Shown: positions 44,009-54,200 of the stretch, in pieces
How the letters are laid out: every line of letters begins with the position of its first letter
How positions within the stretch are numbered: the first letter of the stretch is position 1
Source: Paralithodes platypus
Lineage: Eukaryota; Arthropoda; Malacostraca; Decapoda; Lithodidae
Length of the DNA stretch: 64,000 nt
Assembly (NCBI GenBank): GCA_032716605.1
Contig: CM064580.1
Span: 39,791,518-39,855,517 of the forward strand
Direction of reading: 5' to 3'
Program-made: the position numbers and the translations under genes
The notes under the pieces: generated by a model
Told to the model about the DNA's origin: nothing
Seen by the model: the letters and a program-made list of their open reading frames with translations, nothing else
The model's database searches: none

Positions 44009-44341
44009 TAATAGTTGGCTTTCACTATTGACTTTTTTTATGTCATCTTGTTGCCTGATACTATATTGGTGTATGCACTTTACTGGTGTTATAGGCCCTG
44101 CATGTAAGATGTTGAGTGGTGGTTAACACTTTCTCCATCTTTGCAGGTTCTGCTAGTGCTCTTCCGCCTCGGCCGCCCTCCTCACCTACCTCTGTGCTCC
44201 CAGTTTAGGGTGAGTACGGATACCTGTTTGCATGTATGTTCCTGTTTCCCCATGCTCCTTCCCTGGTTCTTCTTGGACATTCTCTCCACATACTCCTTCG
44301 ACGTGATGATTATGGTGTGTGTTCTTCTAGTGCAGGTAGGC

Positions 44342-46720
44342 TGCCTTGCTTTCGCCTTGGTTGTCGCTCCCCGTGCTTGGAGAGCACACAAGTCCTGCTT
44401 GCGCCACTCGCTCTGTGTGTCCTCTACGGCCTACCTCCCTGCTCTGTGTGGCACGTGTCTGGCCCTGGTGGTTGTGCTGCTCCATGGCCCTGGTTCCTCG
44501 GCGGCGGCTGTGGCCTCTGCTTCCCTTCCGTCGGTGTGGACGATGATCTCCCGCCACATTAGGACTGTGGGCCACCGTTCCCCGGCCTTTGTTGCCGACC
44601 GGATCCGCGTCTCCCTGCCCCGACTGAAGGCCGTTCACCTGGCCCTCTCCCTGCTCGGGCCCTCTCCCCTGGGTCCCGCAGCCGGTCGTCCCATCGTCGG
44701 GGGGTTCCCCGGCTCCGTCCACGCTCTCGCTCGCCTCGTCGTCCTCCTGATCGCCTTGACGACGCCCATCGCCCTCGTCATGGTTCTCGCCCTGAGGCCG
44801 GGGTTAGCGGCTCTGCCCCTGTGCGCCCTCCGCTGGCCTCTACGGATAGGGGCTCTACTCCCTTCCGCCCGCTCCCCCAGCCCAGACGACTTCCTCTTAC
44901 GTTGTCCTCTCCACGCGCGGTTGTTCATGCTGTAGCTGGCCCTCTGCTCCCTCCTCCTACACTGTCCAGGAGGGTCCGCCTGGATGTCGTTGCTTCTCCT
45001 ACTTCACCTGCTTCAGTGCCTATTCTTCCTTCACGGTCTCGTCCCACGGTGGTGGTCCCTTCCTCCTCCGCCTCGGTGTCGGGCCGCCCTGTTATCTCAG
45101 CCCCGGGGATCCTTGCTCTGTTTCCCCCCGCGGCTCCTGGCCTCCTTTCACCCGGCCAGCCTTCCCACTCCCGTCGTCCTGCTCCTCCTCATTCTTCTCT
45201 TCCTGACCTTCACTTTCCTCCTCGCCAGGGGGGTACCCCTCCTCTTGCCTCGGTGGGGTTTCGCGAGGTTTTGGGGTCCCCTTTCTCAGGAGCTGATGTG
45301 TCGCTGGAAGAGGGGAATGGTGCTGTTTCCCCCTCGGCCGTTCGTGATCGGGTCCCTCAACGGCGACACAACCGTCGTCGCTCGCCTTCCTTGGGCCGCG
45401 ACGCTGCTGGTTCGTGTCGTGGGTCTCGCTCCCGCTCACGCTCGCCCCTGCGGGCCGCCCAATCTGGGGGGGGGGGGGTAGCCTCTCTCGGATCGATTGT
45501 CGGCTATGCAGGGCTGGGTTGTGTCACGCTTCGACGGGCGCTTGGAGTCGATGGAAGACTCCCTCTTCTCGCCCTTCTTGGCGGTGACTCACCCTCCCTA
45601 CGCTCTGGTCAGACTTCAGCCGCCCTGACATCCTTCCGGCTGTTCAGTCCCTGGCTGTGTTGACGGGTCTGTCCTCCTATGGGACAGGTTTGTGCGACGC
45701 CGGTACGCCTGGCTTAGCCATCATGCTCGGTCACCCTCTCCCATTGGAGGCCTGGTTTGCTGAGGCCTTCGACTTCACACACCGATCCGTCGACGGCTCT
45801 CCTTCCGTCCCTCCCCCGGAGTCGTCCCTGATTTTGCCTCCTCTTGTGTCTGGCGGCGGGTTGGACGGCGCGTTCTGGTCCTGGATGAGCGCGCCCGTTC
45901 TTGAACTTTGTTCTATTGCTCCCCCGTTCTTCTCTCCCCCGGATCAGCCCTCTGTCGCCAAGGTTTTTCCCTTGCGACAGAGGGTGACGGACTTATTGTC
46001 TTGTCTTTAGGTTCCCTCCAGACGTCTGTTCACCACCTGCGGTTTTTCGAGGCGTCTGCGCCAGGCGATCTTCGCGAGGGTTTGGACCACGTTCAGCGGG
46101 TCCACCTTCGGCTCGCGGTGTCTTTGGTTCCCGAGCTGAAGGCGGTTTTGTGCGCGGCAACTCGGCACCGCACGACGGTACGGTCTTCGTTCTGCCGGCC
46201 GGCCCCCTTGGTTATTCGTCAGGGTTTGTTGTACTCTGCGCTATATACGTCGGGGTTTTTTTACGCAGGATGCTTGGGAATGCTACGCTTCTCTGTCGGC
46301 GGCCCCTGCTTCCGCCACACGACGCCGCGCTGTGTCGTTCCGGACCCTGCTTACGTCACGCACCGACGCGCTGTGCCGCGCGCGGGGTCTTCTCAGTCCC
46401 GTCCTTCTGCCGGTCCTCTTCGGGGTGCTGCTGCAAGTGCTGCCGCCTTGCACGGGCGCAGGACTGGGACGTTGCTGGACAGTGCATCGGTTCCGCCTCG
46501 CACTTCTGTTCTTGCCCCTTTCATCCCCTCTGTGTCGGGGCTGGCCGGCCTTCCACTTCCGGCCGCCCTTCGAAGGGGTCAGCCCCGCGCCGGCCTGGGG
46601 TTGGGGTGGCCCGCCCTTTTCGACGAGGTTGGGGGGGCGGGGGTAGAGGAGGTCAACGTGGCGCTCATGCCCGCACGGCCCGTACCGGGGGTACCTCCAC
46701 GTCAACACAATGTGTAGTTC
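44342..46720 (+). pseudogene. DIRS copy 2 gag, hypermutated and deleted
   Basis: Begins CLPCFRLGCRSPCLE-like against MPCFRQGCGSPCLDC in copy 1, and the initiator ATG has become CTG (A to C). Over about 380 bp of the C-terminal part (45621-46009 against 17761-18150) I counted 34 changes at copy-1 A and about 22 at other bases. Roughly 460 bp present in copy 1 (17281-17740) is missing near 45600. Several frameshifts follow. Confidence 0.85.
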
Positions 46721-46899
46721 TCTGGGTCGGCCTCCTTGTTCTCCTTCTCGCCTGGGCGTACCGGGTCGCTCCCCTCCTCTCGGGTGCTCCCTCGGGTTGT
46801 TTTCGCCCTTGCGCCCCTCGGTAGCCGCGAGGGACGTTGGGGGCGGCGGGTTGCGCGGAGGGGTCTCACCTGGAGGTGGACGTCCAGACCCCCACTCCG

Positions 46900-47850
46900 C
46901 TCTTGTCACCGACAACGGCCCATCTCTTCAGAGGTGGCCCACGTGTTCACTTCCATGCCCGAGCTGGGTAGCGTCGAGGGAGTTGACCGCCGGTCACCCG
47001 GTTTTCCTCTCCCGTGTCTTTCTGGTTCCGTCGCCGACCTGCGACGCGATGCGACCGGTGGTGGATCTGTCGGCCCTCAACGGGCACATCGTGCTCACAC
47101 GGTTTCGGATGCTGCCGGTACCCCTGGTACGCCTGGCCCTGTGCCCTCTGTCGTGGGTAGTGTCGCTGGCCCTCCAGGATGTGTCTTGGCTCGTTCCTCT
47201 CCATCCTCGCTTCCAGCGATTCTTGGCCGTTCGGACTTCCGATCGTGTGTTCCTGTTCGACGGCCTTCCCTTCGGTCTCCACATCGCGCCGCAGATCTTC
47301 TCCGCACTGGTGGGGCAGGCTCTGGGTCCTCTCCTCAGGAGCGGGCTCCAGCTCCTGTTTTCCTTGGCCGTTTGGTTGGTAGTTTCCGACGCCCTAGGCC
47401 TGTGCATTGGCGACGCCCTCACAGTCGTTCGCAACATCGCACGGTTAGGGTTCCCCTTCGATGTTCCCAAGTCACGCTTGACCCCGTCGCGTGTCGTGCC
47501 ATGGGTCGGTCTCGCATGGGTTTTGTCCGGCGCTACGGTGACCCGGGGTCTGCCGGCCGCGGTGCACCTTCGGTGGACGGTCCTCGCCGTGTTGCACTCG
47601 GTCTCCCTCCCGGGGTGGCTCTGGGACTCGTTCGTGGGTTCGCTGCATTGGGCCGCTCTGCCCCTTCCCTTAGGGAGCCTCTGGCTATGCCGCCTCCTCC
47701 TCATGGGCACCGCGGTGTTTCCGTTGCCCCTATGGATCGGCTCCTGCCGCTCCCGCGTACCGTTCGCCGACGCTTCGGTCGCTGGGTTGCTCGGGGCTCG
47801 CTCTCTGCGGCTGTGCCCTGGACCGCCCCCCCCCGCCGACGGTCTGGGTA
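46900..47850 (+). pseudogene. DIRS copy 2 reverse transcriptase, catalytic site destroyed
   Basis: Aligned at +27899 to copy 1. Motif A SLDLKDAYW has become SLALQDVSW, and the YLDDW box has become SLAVW (codons TAC, GAC, GAC to TCC, GCC, GTT at 47361-47372). Lys, Asn, Asp, Gln, Thr, Ile and Met codons, which contain A, are lost, while A-free codons are kept. Over about 690 bp I counted 76 changes at A (40 to C, 24 to G, 12 to T) and 23 at other bases. One base is lost near 47729 (TTGGCCCC to TTGCCCC). Confidence 0.92.
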
Positions 47851-48590
47851 ACCACAGATACGTCGAGCGAGGTTGGGTGAGGTTCCCAATCGAACCTGGG
47901 ACGTCCACTTCCCGGCAGATGGGTGGGTCTCCCTCCTCTTACCCGTCTATGCCCTCGGATTGTTGGTTCCTTTGTTCTTCCTGCGGGACCACGCGCTGGC
48001 CCTTCGGGGTAAGTCGGTGGCCTTCGGGTTGGACACTCAGACAAGCTGTCCCCTGTTTCCTTATGCGGGGGTCCTCCAGGTCGTTGACTCTATTGGGGGT
48101 CTCGGTGGAGTTGTTCTTCCTCGCGGACCGACACCCCTTCTCCTTGCATGCCTCCTCCCTGCCCGGGCCTGCCACCCTTTGGGCGGCCGCCCTGTCGAGA
48201 GGGCAGGGCGTTCTTGTAGAATGGGCGTTGAAACGGCCTGTGTTCGCCGACCTCGCGGCTTCCTGAGGTTTTCCGGAGGTCGCCTTGTTCGCATCGGGGG
48301 TGCCGCGCCAGTTGCCTCTGGACCTCTCCCTCCGGCCTCGCGCTCCGGGGGGGGTCCGGACGCTTTCATGGTCGCCTGGTACAGGTGGCGGTCGATATCC
48401 ATCTTTCCGCCACCAGACGCGCTGTTGATGTGCCCAGTCCTCGCGAAGCTGCGGCTGTACCACGGCTGCGTCTGGCTCCTCGCGCCTCTGTGGCCGGCAC
48501 GGACTTGGTCCGCCCGGTTGCCGCGGTGGTGCCCGAGTCCGGTCCCTCTACCTGTCTCCGGCTTCCACTTGGGCTAGGTTGGGGTCCTGC
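47845..48590 (+). pseudogene. DIRS copy 2 RNase H and methyltransferase-like region
   Basis: WVDTDASSEVGWG has become WVTTDTSSEVG followed by a stop. FRMDNQTA has become FGLDTQT and LWADALSR has become LWAAALSR, so RNase H catalytic acids are lost. A one-base insertion lies near 47935. The region downstream (GPDAFMEDW to GPDAFMVAW) follows the same A-directed pattern. Confidence 0.85.
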
Positions 48591-48599
48591 GGACCTCTT

Positions 48600-49610
48600 T
48601 GGCCTTCGCATCGTGCTTGTTCATGAGGCACGGTGGCTCCCGGTCCCCGGCCGGGCCCTGGCTGACTTCCTGCAGCGTTCCTGGCCGTCTTCTCCTTGGG
48701 GGACTTACGGGTCCCGCTGGAGGTCTTTTACTAGGTGGCTACAGGCCACTCGCCTGCCAGTTGGCTCTCCTTCCCTCGTCCTACGCTCCTTGTTTCACCT
48801 CTTCCGTACACGTCGCTTTCCAGTCGACGCTATACGTACCCACTTGTCTGCCGTCCGGGGGGTTCTTTGGGTCCGTCGCTGGGCTGGTCGTTCCGCCACA
48901 GGTGCTGGATTCCTTCCTGACGGCTGCCTTCCGGGATCGACCGCCTCCGCGCCAGGTCCCTCCGCTGTGGGATCTGGGGCGGGCTCTGGTCCTTCTGGCT
49001 TCCCCCACGTATACAAGGGCCGCTACGCCGGTTCCGTTGCTCGGGCGTCCACTCTTCCTTGTCGCTCTGGCCACTGGGGATCGGGTGTCTGCACTAGCGG
49101 CATTGTCACGGCCCCGGGACTGCGTGCGATTCTCCCCGTCCTTGCATGGCGTCTCGTTCGCCTCCTCCCCACCTTTTGTTACCACGCATAGGAGGGAGGC
49201 CCCCGGTTTCCAGCCTTTCGCCGTCCAGGCTTTACGGCGTGGGCATCCTCGCCATGTGTTGTGCCCGGTGTCAGCCTTGCACTCCTCTGTTGCGTCTGTG
49301 GCGCCGCCTTCGGGTACTGCTGTGTGGGTGTCTCCTCGGACAGGTGGGAGGCTCTAGCAGGTGCAGCTGGGCCGCCACGTTTGTCGGACCGTTCGTGCCC
49401 GTCACCCTGTTTGTAGGGGTTCTGCGCGCGATGTCAGATCCTTTTGCTGCCTCCTTCCGGTTCCTGCCACGTCGATCCTTCCCTGCCTTCGCCTCGGCGG
49501 TTTTGTGGTCTTCTATCAATTCCTTCATCTCCTCCTACCTCTCCGTGTCCAGTGTTCGACCCCCTCGGCCGGTGATTGCTCTCGGGGGTCGTGTTTCCTG
49601 GTGCTCTGGC
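48600..49610 (+). pseudogene. DIRS copy 2 tyrosine recombinase, degraded
   Basis: LVALATGDRVSAL keeps the first catalytic Arg, but HDVRS has become RDVRS (CAC to CGC), and frameshifts split the domain. Over about 240 bp of the N-terminal part (48660-48900 against 20760-21000) I counted 22 changes at copy-1 A and 4 at other bases. The pattern stops near the end of the reading frame at about 49610. Confidence 0.88.
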
Positions 49611-50035
49611 GAAGATCCCTGGTCTTCCCCCCTTGTCCCTCGTTCTTTTCCTTTGTTTTTTTGACAAAGGGGGGGGGGGGGGGTATGGGTTTGCAACACT
49701 GGATTGCAAGTTTGGGATTATGTATTGTTCCAGTACATAAGTGTTTTTGCCACATTGAAAATTGTGTTTTGTTCTTGTGTTCAGTGTTTTTGTTGGTTTT
49801 TGAAGAAAAGGGATTTTGGGTACAGTACCTTTTTGGTTTCAGACAAGTCTATGTTTTTGCATTACTATGAATGACGGGCATGTGTTAAAACTGTTCTTTT
49901 TAGCTACTCCTCAGTTTTTCACTCTTTTATTAAACTCTCTTGTTTAAATTGTGTCTTTGTCATTCGTAATTTTGTTTTATGCATTGGTTTTTTTGGTAGG
50001 TTGGGCTTGGATGTCCTCCTCCTATTTGTTATGCA

Positions 50036-50150
50036 GCCTTGACGTTGGATTTGCCAAGACTACTAACAAATTGGGAGGTTTGACGTACCTCCCAACCTAC
50101 CAAATAGGAAAACCTACTATTTGGTAGTAGTCTTGGAAAATCCAACGTAC
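50036..50150 (+). repeat. DIRS copy 2 internal complementary region
   Basis: Identical to the copy 1 ICR over the central part, with the left-end complement joined to the right-end complement at CTAACAAATTGGGAGG. Confidence 0.93.
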
Positions 50151-50209
50151 ATAATACCCTCCCTCACGCCGGACCCCTGCCCATCCGCGTTCTTCTGCTG
50201 ACGTGAGAT

Positions 50210-50555
50210 GTGATGAGAGGGTCGCTCATGCGCACGTTCGACAGGGATCTGCACATGACGGAACACGGGATGGGCCTTAAGCGGTAACTAAGGTAAACCC
50301 CTTTTTCTTCTCTTCTATGCTTTTTTCACCTTCGGTGGTAGTTTTGGTTAATGTACAACGTCTCCTAGAGCAAGATAAGGAGTAGACTCTAGACGTTTTC
50401 TTTTTAACCGCGGTTGGAATGACGACATAGCAGTCAAAATAGACAAGTCGTCATTGCAATTAGGTTAATAGCCTTGACGTTGGATTTTCCAAGACTACTA
50501 CCAAATAGTAGGTTTTCCTATTTGGTAGGTTGGGAGGTACGTCAAACCTCCCAAT
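50210..50555 (-). repeat. DIRS copy 2 right inverted terminal repeat
   Basis: Complementary to 42596-42890, and it shares that copy's private variants (for example TCTGCACATGACGG), showing the two ends of each copy were matched within one replication cycle. Confidence 0.92.
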
Positions 50556-50667
50556 TGTGTATGTATATATTAGCTGATATTAAGTTGACAATTTTCCATA
50601 CAGTTAAAATGTAATTGTATGTATATACTCAGGCACATACCCCATTGCTGGCAGTGACCAAATTATA

Positions 50668-50765
50668 ATGTAAAACTTGCAATACAATCAAACCAAAACC
50701 AGAAAACGCACAATATTAAGGATTCAAACAAATTCATCAAAATCACTATGTGGAAATAAGTCATT
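50668..50765 (+). repeat. Dispersed ~110-bp repeat
   Basis: ATAATGTAAAACTTGCAATA to ATCACTATGTGGAAATAAGT. Just downstream of the DIRS insertion and upstream of the TPCN1 exon. Confidence 0.65.
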
Positions 50766-50852
50766 GAATATTTACCATAACAGTATTATGAAATTTAAAA
50801 AAAACACAGAACATAAAACTTAATTGAAATACCAATCAAAAACCAGACGTTT

Positions 50853-50908
50853 TCAGTTTACCGGTAGAAACACAACGGCGGAACAGTTTTACCAGTGTGC
50901 CAACACAA
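50853..50908 (+). pseudogene. TPCN1: Truncated duplicate of the TPCN1 exon start at 50949
   Basis: ACCGGTAGAAACACAACGGC and GGAACAGTTTTACCAG repeat the acceptor and first codons of the real exon (ACCGGTAGGAATACAACGGT, GGAGCAGTTTTACCGG). Similarity ends after about 45 coding bases. Confidence 0.8.
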
Positions 50909-50948
50909 GCTATCAATCCTAACCTCAGTATTTTCTGTGTACCGGTAG

Positions 50949-51097
50949 GAATACAACGGTGGAGCAGTTTTACCGGTTCGACAACACAACACTCTACTTG
51001 GACTACTATTACCTCAACAACTTTGACAACATCTTTATCGCTGGCGTCACTCTCTTTGAACTCACCGTCGTCAATAACTGGTTCATCATTATGGAAG
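50949..51097 (+). CDS. TPCN1: Two-pore channel 1, exon for domain II pore
   Basis: Encodes [40 protein letters not shown] and [18 protein letters not shown] and the VNNW selectivity-filter sequence of repeat II are diagnostic of TPC1. NTT and NTT sequons in the luminal loop are plausible N-glycosylation sites. The acceptor is GTACCGGTAG and the donor GTAAGT. Phase is 2 in and 1 out, joining GG|T with the exon at 54702. Confidence 0.95.
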
Positions 51098-51519
51098 GTA
51101 AGTTGGTGTCTGTGTATTAACCCTATTTGGTGCAGGGCTGGAGCCTCCCTGTTTTACTCCATTTGTTTGGAGATTTAAAGACATTACACCTCATTAGTTT
51201 ACCGATTACGAGATGTTTCAACCGAATAAGGTGTTGATATTTCCTGGGCGAACGCCACTTTGTGTTGAAACCGAGTGGCTGGTAGGCACTACTGAGTGGT
51301 CTGTCTGAACCATGGCTTTGAAACGGTTTAAGGGAACAAAAACGAAAACGGAAACTAACAAAATTATGCTCGGAACAAAAACGGAAACGAAAACGTTATC
51401 ATATTTACTGTTCCGGAGCAAAAACGCTATTTTAAAATCCCTGTAACCGGTTAATAACGTTATTTTTTCGTTCCATGCCATATTTGGATAATAATCCATT
51501 TTCACTTCCAGTAGCCAAA

Positions 51520-51620
51520 TGATTTAAGTAGACACCGAATTTCTGTGTGAGTGACCTAGGTTCGAGCCTTGGAGTACCACATGTAGTCATTGATTTCATT
51601 GATTAGGTTTATTTAATTAG
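51520..51620 (+). mobile_element. tRNA-like SINE, partial
   Basis: GTGACCTAGGTTCGAGCCTT and TACCACATGTAGTCATTGAT match the 24440 family. Confidence 0.5.
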
Positions 51621-51899
51621 TGTTTTGGTGATACAGTATTACGAATTAATATATGTTTTGCCATATATAATATTATATTATATTATATTTATTTAGTGGG
51701 TTGGTGATATTACGAATTAATTCAGGTTCAGGAGTAATTCTTAGCGAGATCTTCCCTTGTGGTTAAGGTCCCATCAATTATACCTTCCATTCGTGCAATC
51801 ATTGAGCTATGATACTGCAGTTGGGTTTAAGAACATGCTTAGATTAATATCCAGTATTCGAAAATGGATAATATATCGTGAGTATGTGCTTAAACTTTT

Positions 51900-51995
51900 A
51901 ACTGTGTTCATAGCCTAATGCTTGGTGCGCCAAATTTCGGTGTGAGTGTCCTAAGTTCGAGTCCTTGGAGTACCACTTGTATTCATTGATTTCAT
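51900..51995 (+). mobile_element. tRNA-like SINE, partial
   Basis: TAATGCTTGGTGCGCC, CGGTGTGAGTGTCCTAAG and TTCGAGTCCTTGGAGTACC. The sequence downstream (52000-52060) repeats 51600-51680. Confidence 0.55.
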
Positions 51996-52653
51996 TGATT
52001 ACGTTTATTTAATTAGTGTTTTGGTGATATTACGAATTAATATATGTTTTGCCATATATAATATTAATAAATAATTTAGCGATTCATGTCTTGTCTTTAC
52101 GGCAACAGAGATTGCATACTCCTACACTACGCTTCCTGTATTGTATATTATGTAAATGTGTTGCCTTATTTAAGTCGTATAATAATATAGTTCTTACGAC
52201 ATCTAAGGGTTTGATTATGTTGGATACTGTGCACCATGAAATGTATTGCTTTATTACCATCTATAAGAATGTAGTCATGTATAGGCATTATTATTTATTA
52301 GGACTAATAGCATATTCAATACATGGTTTGAGAATAACGTTCTAACCGGTTTTCATTTCTTTCTAACCGGTTCAGGAACGTTATGTTTGGAGGAGGAACG
52401 AAAAACGAAACGTTAATACTGTAATACGGTTTCTGATCGGAACGAACCGTTTGATAAATAATTTCGTTTTTAAGCCCTGGTCTGAACACGCCCTAAGAGT
52501 TGAACAAGGCATCAAGGCATTCAGATGGCTTACTATATTATTTGGTTAGGTCAATTAAAGTTAGTTTAGGTCAGGTCAGGTTAGGTTAAGTCAAGTCAAA
52601 TTAGGTAAGGTAAGGTAGGTTGTATAGTATAGGCTTGGTTGACTTCTCATGTA

Positions 52654-53515
52654 CAGTCAGGACCCCCAATACGCGAGTTTATGAGCGACACACGACCTCG
52701 CGTATTAGGAATCCGCGTTCTCGGAAGGCACTTCCTGGGCCTCCCTCACTCTATTAACCCGGTAACGGCGAGGGGGGGGGGGAAATGAACTAGCTCCCCA
52801 TGGGCGAGCATATTGGCTCCATTCAGGCCTATAATCGTCATTTTACGATAAATATCGTTATTACCTATTCATATGAGTCTATTTTACCTTCACTATGAAG
52901 ATAGTAACCTGTAACAACAATCAAACCAGTGAAAATATAATTTTTCTGGTCAAAATTGCAAATATAGATGAACCAGCCCATTCATGAATTTTGGGAGAAA
53001 ATTGAGGCAACCCCTCCCTCCACGAGGCCTCAAGCCACACTGAGCCTACTCATACACACACTCGCTTGTGTAACACACCTGCTAGGCACGTAAGCACATC
53101 CCCCACACAGTTTGCTAATGTTAGCACAAAAATATACCAACAAATTAGGGGATAACAGGGAAAATAGGTGATAATTGAAGGGGGAGGGGAAAGGGAGGAA
53201 GGAGGGGATGTGGAGGAGTGATATGAGGTATAGGGGAAAAAAAACAAAAAAATTGTTTAGTGCTGTTTAAATGGTATTTTTAGGCCTCCCTTTTAAGAGC
53301 TTTGCCGCCGTTTACGGGTTAAGTGCCATGCGTCTCGCTAAAATTAGACCGCACTCGCTTACTAAGAGGATATGGCGGATTTGGCCACTTCTTCACTCTC
53401 AATTCGCGTATTAGTTGTACCCCTCGCGTATTAAAAGTTTTTTGTTATTTTCAACCCCCCCTCGCGTATTAGAGAATTAGCGTACTCGGAACTCGCGTAT
53501 TGGGCGACCTGACTA
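52654..53515. mobile_element. pogo-like MITE (CAGTCAGG termini)
   Basis: Left end TA-CAGTCAGG..CCCCCAATACGCGAG and right end (minus strand) TAGTCAGGTCGCCCAATACG form terminal inverted repeats about 25 bp long. Inside are partial inverted CGCGTATTAG blocks (53400-53490). A TA target and CAGT-type ends fit Tc1/mariner-pogo elements. No transposase. Confidence 0.65.
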
Positions 53516-53934
53516 TATGTGTTTATTGCCATTTTTAGCTGTTTTCTGTGTTGAGACTTTGGTTAATGTTTTGTTTGCTGTGTTCAGCATGCAGTTAACC
53601 CTTTGAGGATTATGCCACATTTTGACATTGTATTCTGGCTATCATTAGACGGTTTTACACAGTTTAGGAAGGATTTGTGGGAATTAATAGGATAAAGACT
53701 ATCGCAATTAACCCTCTGATTTCCATATACCCCTCCTAATCTCAATATCGTCTAATAATACCCAGAAAACAGAAAAGAAATGGGTCATCGGATCTCGAAA
53801 GGGTAAAGTCGTCCAGCTTCATAAATTTCTTCTAGTTTTGTGTTTATATTTTCCATAATATCGTTTTGCTAAATCTTCAATGCATTATTTCCACACAATG
53901 ATTAAGTTCTTTAGTCTATATATTGTGTGGTTTC

Positions 53935-54200
53935 TGTTTTTCGTGGTGGGCTGGATCTTTCAGAGTGAGGGTCGGTGTCCTCTACTTCCCATAGCCGTTT
54001 CTGACTACCTATTTCATTGTTCTTATTTCTAACTTTTTTCCTGAGAGTGGTGAAGGCAGTGGGACCATAATGGTTTGCCCCATGATTCCCTAGTGTCTTA
54101 CTCTCACAGCCCACTGGCACAAGTCGGCCTTTCTCTCTCTTGCGTAGGGATGCGGCGACCCCATCGCCCGCCACTTTGGTGGTGCAATTAGCTTCTGGAG
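53935..54200. repeat. Dispersed repeat shared with 7440-7765
   Basis: Shares GGTGTCCTCTACTTCCCATA, CACAGCCCACTGGCACAAGT and TTTGGTGGTGCA-type sequence. Confidence 0.7.

Larger units (their letters stand above)
42596..50555 (+). mobile_element. DIRS retrotransposon, copy 2 (8.0 kb, adenine-depleted coding part)
   Basis: Same architecture and same termini as copy 1 (starts TTGTTAGTAGTC, ends ACCTCCCAAT). The termini, leader and 3' region are close to identical to copy 1, while the coding part from about 44300 to 49610 differs heavily and almost always where copy 1 has A on the sense strand. Catalytic residues of RT and recombinase are lost. About 460 bp of gag is deleted near 45600. Despite this, long frames stay open, because stop codons all contain A and A-loss cannot create them. 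Confidence 0.93.

Noticed and set aside
46994..47908. 304-residue minus-strand frame in DIRS copy 2 as a new gene
   Set aside because: It is antisense to RT and open because the sequence is GC-rich and A-poor on the sense strand. No domain is recognisable.
42596..50555. ADAR-type RNA editing as the cause of the copy 2 changes
   Set aside because: Editing followed by reverse transcription would give A to G only. C is the commonest product and T also occurs.
42596..50555. Ordinary ageing of copy 2
   Set aside because: Non-A sites differ by only about 4% and the terminal repeats are nearly identical, while most adenines in RT have changed. Time alone does not give that contrast.
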